A DNA stretch of 8,764 bases from Duncaniella sp. (lineage in GTDB: Bacteria > Bacteroidota > Bacteroidia > Bacteroidales > Muribaculaceae): NCBI RefSeq assembly GCF_029054785.1, contig NZ_JAIDEN010000090.1, positions 1 to 8,764 of the forward strand. The letters run 5' to 3'. Each line of letters starts with the position of its first letter. Within the stretch, counting starts at the first letter, position 1. Of this stretch, positions 7,568-8,764 are shown piece by piece. The position numbers were made by a program, and so were the translations under genes. The notes under the pieces are model-generated. The model saw only the letters and a list, made by a program, of their open reading frames with translations, searched no databases and was not told where the DNA came from.

Positions 7568-8119
7568 ATGACTAATGAAAATCAGATGACTGCTGCTGAG
7601 GCTCAGCAGTGGGTCGAGAGCCGTGAGTGGGCCAACGGATGGTCCGTCAACGCCGACAAGAGCATCGACGCTCTTGAATTTGCCAACCAATATCGTCTCA
7701 ACAAGCCCTTGTGGGACAAACTTTTCAAATTTCTTGCAGAGACAGATCCGATGACTCTTGAAGCCGGCAAAAAGATCGTGCTTGAAGAGGGCCGTCTGTG
7801 GATCAATGTGCTCGAATACACTCCCAAGTCTGCCGAAGAGACCAAAATCGAGTCTCACCGCAATTTCATTGACCTTCAGTACACCTACGAGGGTAATGAG
7901 CTGATGGGTGTGGCCGGAAATGTCACTCCGACCAATGAATATGATCCTGTAAAGGACCGTACCAACTATTCGACCGATGAGGAGATTGTATACTCTCCGG
8001 CACCTGCTGACCGCTTCTTCCTCTATTTCCCGAAGGATATGCACCAGCCTTCAGTGCGCTCGGTTGAGAATCCCGGTATCTCGCGCAAGCTCGTAGGCAA
8101 GATCGAATACGCGAAATAA
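7568..8119 (+). CDS. YhcH/YjgK/YiaL family protein (DUF386, cupin-like)
   Basis: A 183-residue cytoplasmic protein of the family that includes E. coli YhcH (NanQ), YiaL and TabA, linked to handling of sialic acid and other sugar acids, with a metal site in a beta-sandwich. Family motifs are visible: ESHRNFIDLQY (95-105, with Glu95, His97, Asp102 and Gln104 as likely metal or substrate ligands), a YEGNELMG block (107-114) and FFLYFPKDMHQPSV (150-163, His159), then RKLVGKIEY near the end. It is about 30 residues longer than E. coli YhcH, mostly as an N-terminal helix. It starts 30 bases after the nuclease-like gene with no terminator between, so read-through is possible. A weak promoter of its own (TTTTG 7483-7487, GAGTTTTG 7510-7517, 22-base spacer) can be seen inside the upstream gene. 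Base composition again matches the GC-richer metabolic genes, so it is probably not part of the ATPase module. The exact substrate is unknown. Confidence 0.9.
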   Translation: MTNENQMTAAEAQQWVESREWANGWSVNADKSIDALEFANQYRLNKPLWDKLFKFLAETDPMTLEAGKKIVLEEGRLWINVLEYTPKSAEETKIESHRNFIDLQYTYEGNELMGVAGNVTPTNEYDPVKDRTNYSTDEEIVYSPAPADRFFLYFPKDMHQPSVRSVENPGISRKLVGKIEYAK

Positions 8120-8172
8120 GCAGTTGCTACAAAGCGTCCTTCGCAGCAGCGGGTAGTTGTCGCCAAACACCC

Positions 8173-8227
8173 TCCGCAGTTGCGGGGCGCAAATTTTTCC
8201 AGTCAAGCCGCGTTAGCGGTGGGGAGA
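8173..8227 (+). repeat. 55-bp direct repeat, copy 1
   Basis: It begins TCCGCAGTTGCGGGGCGC and ends GCGGTGGGGAGA. It is identical to 8249-8303 except T at 8180 where copy 2 has C at 8256. The period is 76 bases, and weaker similarity continues past each copy (GATCCGAGCCACAGCAAG versus GAATCCAGGCCACTGCAAG). Confidence 0.9.
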
Positions 8228-8248
8228 TCCGAGCCACAGCAAGGGCCA

Positions 8249-8303
8249 TCCGCAGCTGCGGGGCGCAAATTTTTCCAGTCAAGCCGCGTTAGCGGTGGGG
8301 AGA
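8249..8303 (+). repeat. 55-bp direct repeat, copy 2
   Basis: This is the second copy of the 55-bp unit, in which the first hairpin module is the perfect palindrome CCGCAGCTGCGG. Its right-hand part (from 8281) is also the left arm of the large inverted repeat, so the two repeat systems share material. Confidence 0.9.
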
Positions 8304-8503
8304 ATCCAGGCCACTGCAAGAGCCGCGTTAGCGGTTCGCAGCTGTGGTAAAACGATAATCCGCCACAAAATAGAGCGCCGTAGGTGCGAAACAGTTTCGC
8401 ACCTACGGCGCTCTTTATCATTTGATACATTGTATTACCACAGCTGCGGACTCCTACGGAGCCCTTGCAGTGGCCTGGATTCTCCCCACCGCTAACGCGG
8501 CTT
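8281..8503. repeat. Nested long inverted repeat with central palindrome
   Basis: The outer arms 8281-8320 and 8464-8503 are perfect 40-base reverse complements. The inner arms 8337-8350 and 8435-8448 (CGCAGCTGTGGTAA and its complement) are perfect over 14 bases. The centre is a 43-base palindrome at 8372-8414. Between outer and inner arms the two sides differ (16 versus 15 bases), each carrying its own mini-hairpin. The whole could fold as a cruciform or a long RNA hairpin. Confidence 0.85.
8372..8414. terminator. 43-base perfect palindrome, probable bidirectional terminator
   Basis: Arms 8372-8391 and 8395-8414 (AGAGCGCCGTAGGTGCGAAA and its reverse complement) pair over 20 bp with a CAG loop. 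T-rich sequence follows on both strands: TTATCATTT on plus, ATTTTGTGG on minus. Its place between convergent genes fits termination in both directions. It may equally be the core of the repeat element. Confidence 0.6.
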
Positions 8504-8644
8504 GCCTGATTCTGGTCGGATTCTCCCCACCGCTAACGTGGTTTTCCTGATTTTGGTCGGATTCTTCCCACTGCTAACGCGGTTTTTCTGATTTTGGGTT
8601 GATTGTTTCCTGCCGCTACCGTGGTTTGCCTGATTTTATTCTGA
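8480..8644 (+). repeat. Four tandem 41-42-bp repeats with graded divergence
   Basis: Copies lie at 8480-8520, 8521-8561, 8562-8602 (41 bases each) and 8603-8644 (42). The shared core is TTCTCCCCACCGCTAACGCG followed by GG(C/T)TTGCCTGATTTTGGTC. Copies become more degenerate from left to right, and the last differs by an insertion and several changes. They abut with no spacers. The first copy overlaps the right arm of the large inverted repeat. Confidence 0.85.
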
Positions 8645-8764
8645 TGCGGGGCTGGATTTTTCGGTGGGGCCGGGGTTTCGTTTGGATGAGGACCGGCGTT
8701 TCGGATGGCGTTTGCGCGAAGGGGCTCCGTCGGATTGCGGCTTGGCATCGCGTGGCTTTCCGTC
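8636..8764 (-). CDS. Truncated gene: basic low-complexity C-terminal tail
   Basis: On the minus strand one frame is open from the window edge to a TAA at 8636-8638, giving the last 42 residues of a protein that starts outside the window. The tail is rich in Lys, Arg, Ser and Pro, with stretches such as SRKRHPKRRSSSKRNPG, and ends EKSSPASE. Such basic disordered tails are common on RNA-binding proteins of Bacteroidota (DEAD-box helicases, rRNA pseudouridine synthases), but nothing here identifies the product. Competing frames are also open, but they give unlikely peptides. The stop codon lies inside the last tandem repeat copy. Confidence 0.55.
   Translation of the reverse strand, partial: DGKPRDAKPQSDGAPSRKRHPKRRSSSKRNPGPTEKSSPASE

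Larger units (their letters stand above)
8120..8635. repeat. Modular intergenic repeat region between convergent genes
   Basis: This 516-base gap lies between the ends of the YhcH-family gene (+) and a truncated gene (-). It is built from recurring short GC-rich hairpin modules: CCGCAGYTGCGG (8174-8185, 8250-8261), CCGCGTTAGCGG or its complement (8208-8219, 8284-8295, 8323-8334, 8489-8500, with decayed copies at 8530-8541, 8571-8582 and 8613-8624), CTCCTACGGAG and a 43-base palindrome. These are joined by conserved linkers such as GCGCAAATTTTTCCAGTC. Short open frames exist on both strands but follow the repeats and look non-coding. It resembles REP/BIME-type elements. No transposase is visible. 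Confidence 0.8.

Noticed and set aside
3903..8119. Pectin polysaccharide utilisation locus joining GH28 and the YhcH-family gene
   Set aside because: No SusC/SusD pair, hybrid two-component regulator or further pectinases are present, and the AT-rich ATPase operon lies between the two genes.
8203..8495. Open frames on both strands within the repeat region
   Set aside because: They are produced by the repeats and hairpins themselves; the peptides are low in hydrophobic core and unlike any family I know.
8480..8644. CRISPR-like array
   Set aside because: The 41-bp units are directly adjacent with no unique spacers, degenerate progressively, and no cas gene is present.
8533..8748. 71-codon reverse frame with its own ATG at the window end
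   Set aside because: It continues through the tandem repeats. The overlapping frame that stops at 8636 has the more protein-like basic tail and ends where the repeats begin.

Overview
This window looks like chromosomal DNA from a member of the Bacteroidota, most likely a gut Bacteroidales and perhaps Muribaculaceae-like. That placement is an inference from three things. Several genes have promoters of the Bacteroidota type (-33 TTTG, about 20 bp, -7 TAnnTTTG). Clear Shine-Dalgarno sequences are absent. The glycogen branching enzyme is of the eukaryote-like kind that this phylum carries. There are no rRNA, tRNA or CRISPR loci and no recognisable transposase.

Layout. Positions 1-136 hold a probable promoter for a sodium:neurotransmitter symporter (NSS) family transporter (137-1486, +). 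A 220-base gap follows with a promoter-like -7 box and a possible 29-codon leader ORF, whose stop overlaps the start of a 1,4-alpha-glucan branching enzyme (1707-3755, +). This enzyme converges on an exported GH28 polygalacturonase-like protein (3903-5474, -), with an 18-bp-stem hairpin between them. GH28 is divergent from a two-gene operon, and both divergent promoters are well formed. The operon encodes an ABC/AAA-type ATPase (5760-6965, +) and, with a start/stop overlap or a 2-base gap, a small protein with a PD-(D/E)XK nuclease-like D...EFK...Q pattern (6968-7537, +). A YhcH/YjgK/YiaL family sugar-metabolism protein follows 30 bases later (7568-8119, +).

The remaining 516 bases (8120-8635) are a dense modular repeat region between convergent genes. 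It holds a 55-bp near-identical direct repeat, a nested inverted repeat with 40-bp and 14-bp perfect arms around a 43-bp perfect palindrome, and four graded 41-42-bp tandem copies. The last copy runs into the stop codon of a truncated reverse-strand gene (8636 to the window end), of which only a basic, low-complexity C-terminal tail is visible.

How the genes fit together. The transporter, branching enzyme, GH28 and YhcH proteins are ordinary metabolic genes and do not form an obvious single pathway. GH28 would release galacturonate from pectin in the periplasm, and YhcH-family proteins act on sugar or sugar-acid derivatives, but no SusC/SusD pair or regulator is visible to make this a polysaccharide utilisation locus. 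The ATPase/nuclease-like pair stands out: it is visibly AT-richer than its neighbours, has its own promoter, and resembles the layout of two-gene anti-phage modules. It is the best candidate for an undescribed system here. The second candidate is the repeat region, which looks like a REP/BIME-style mobile or regulatory repeat family.
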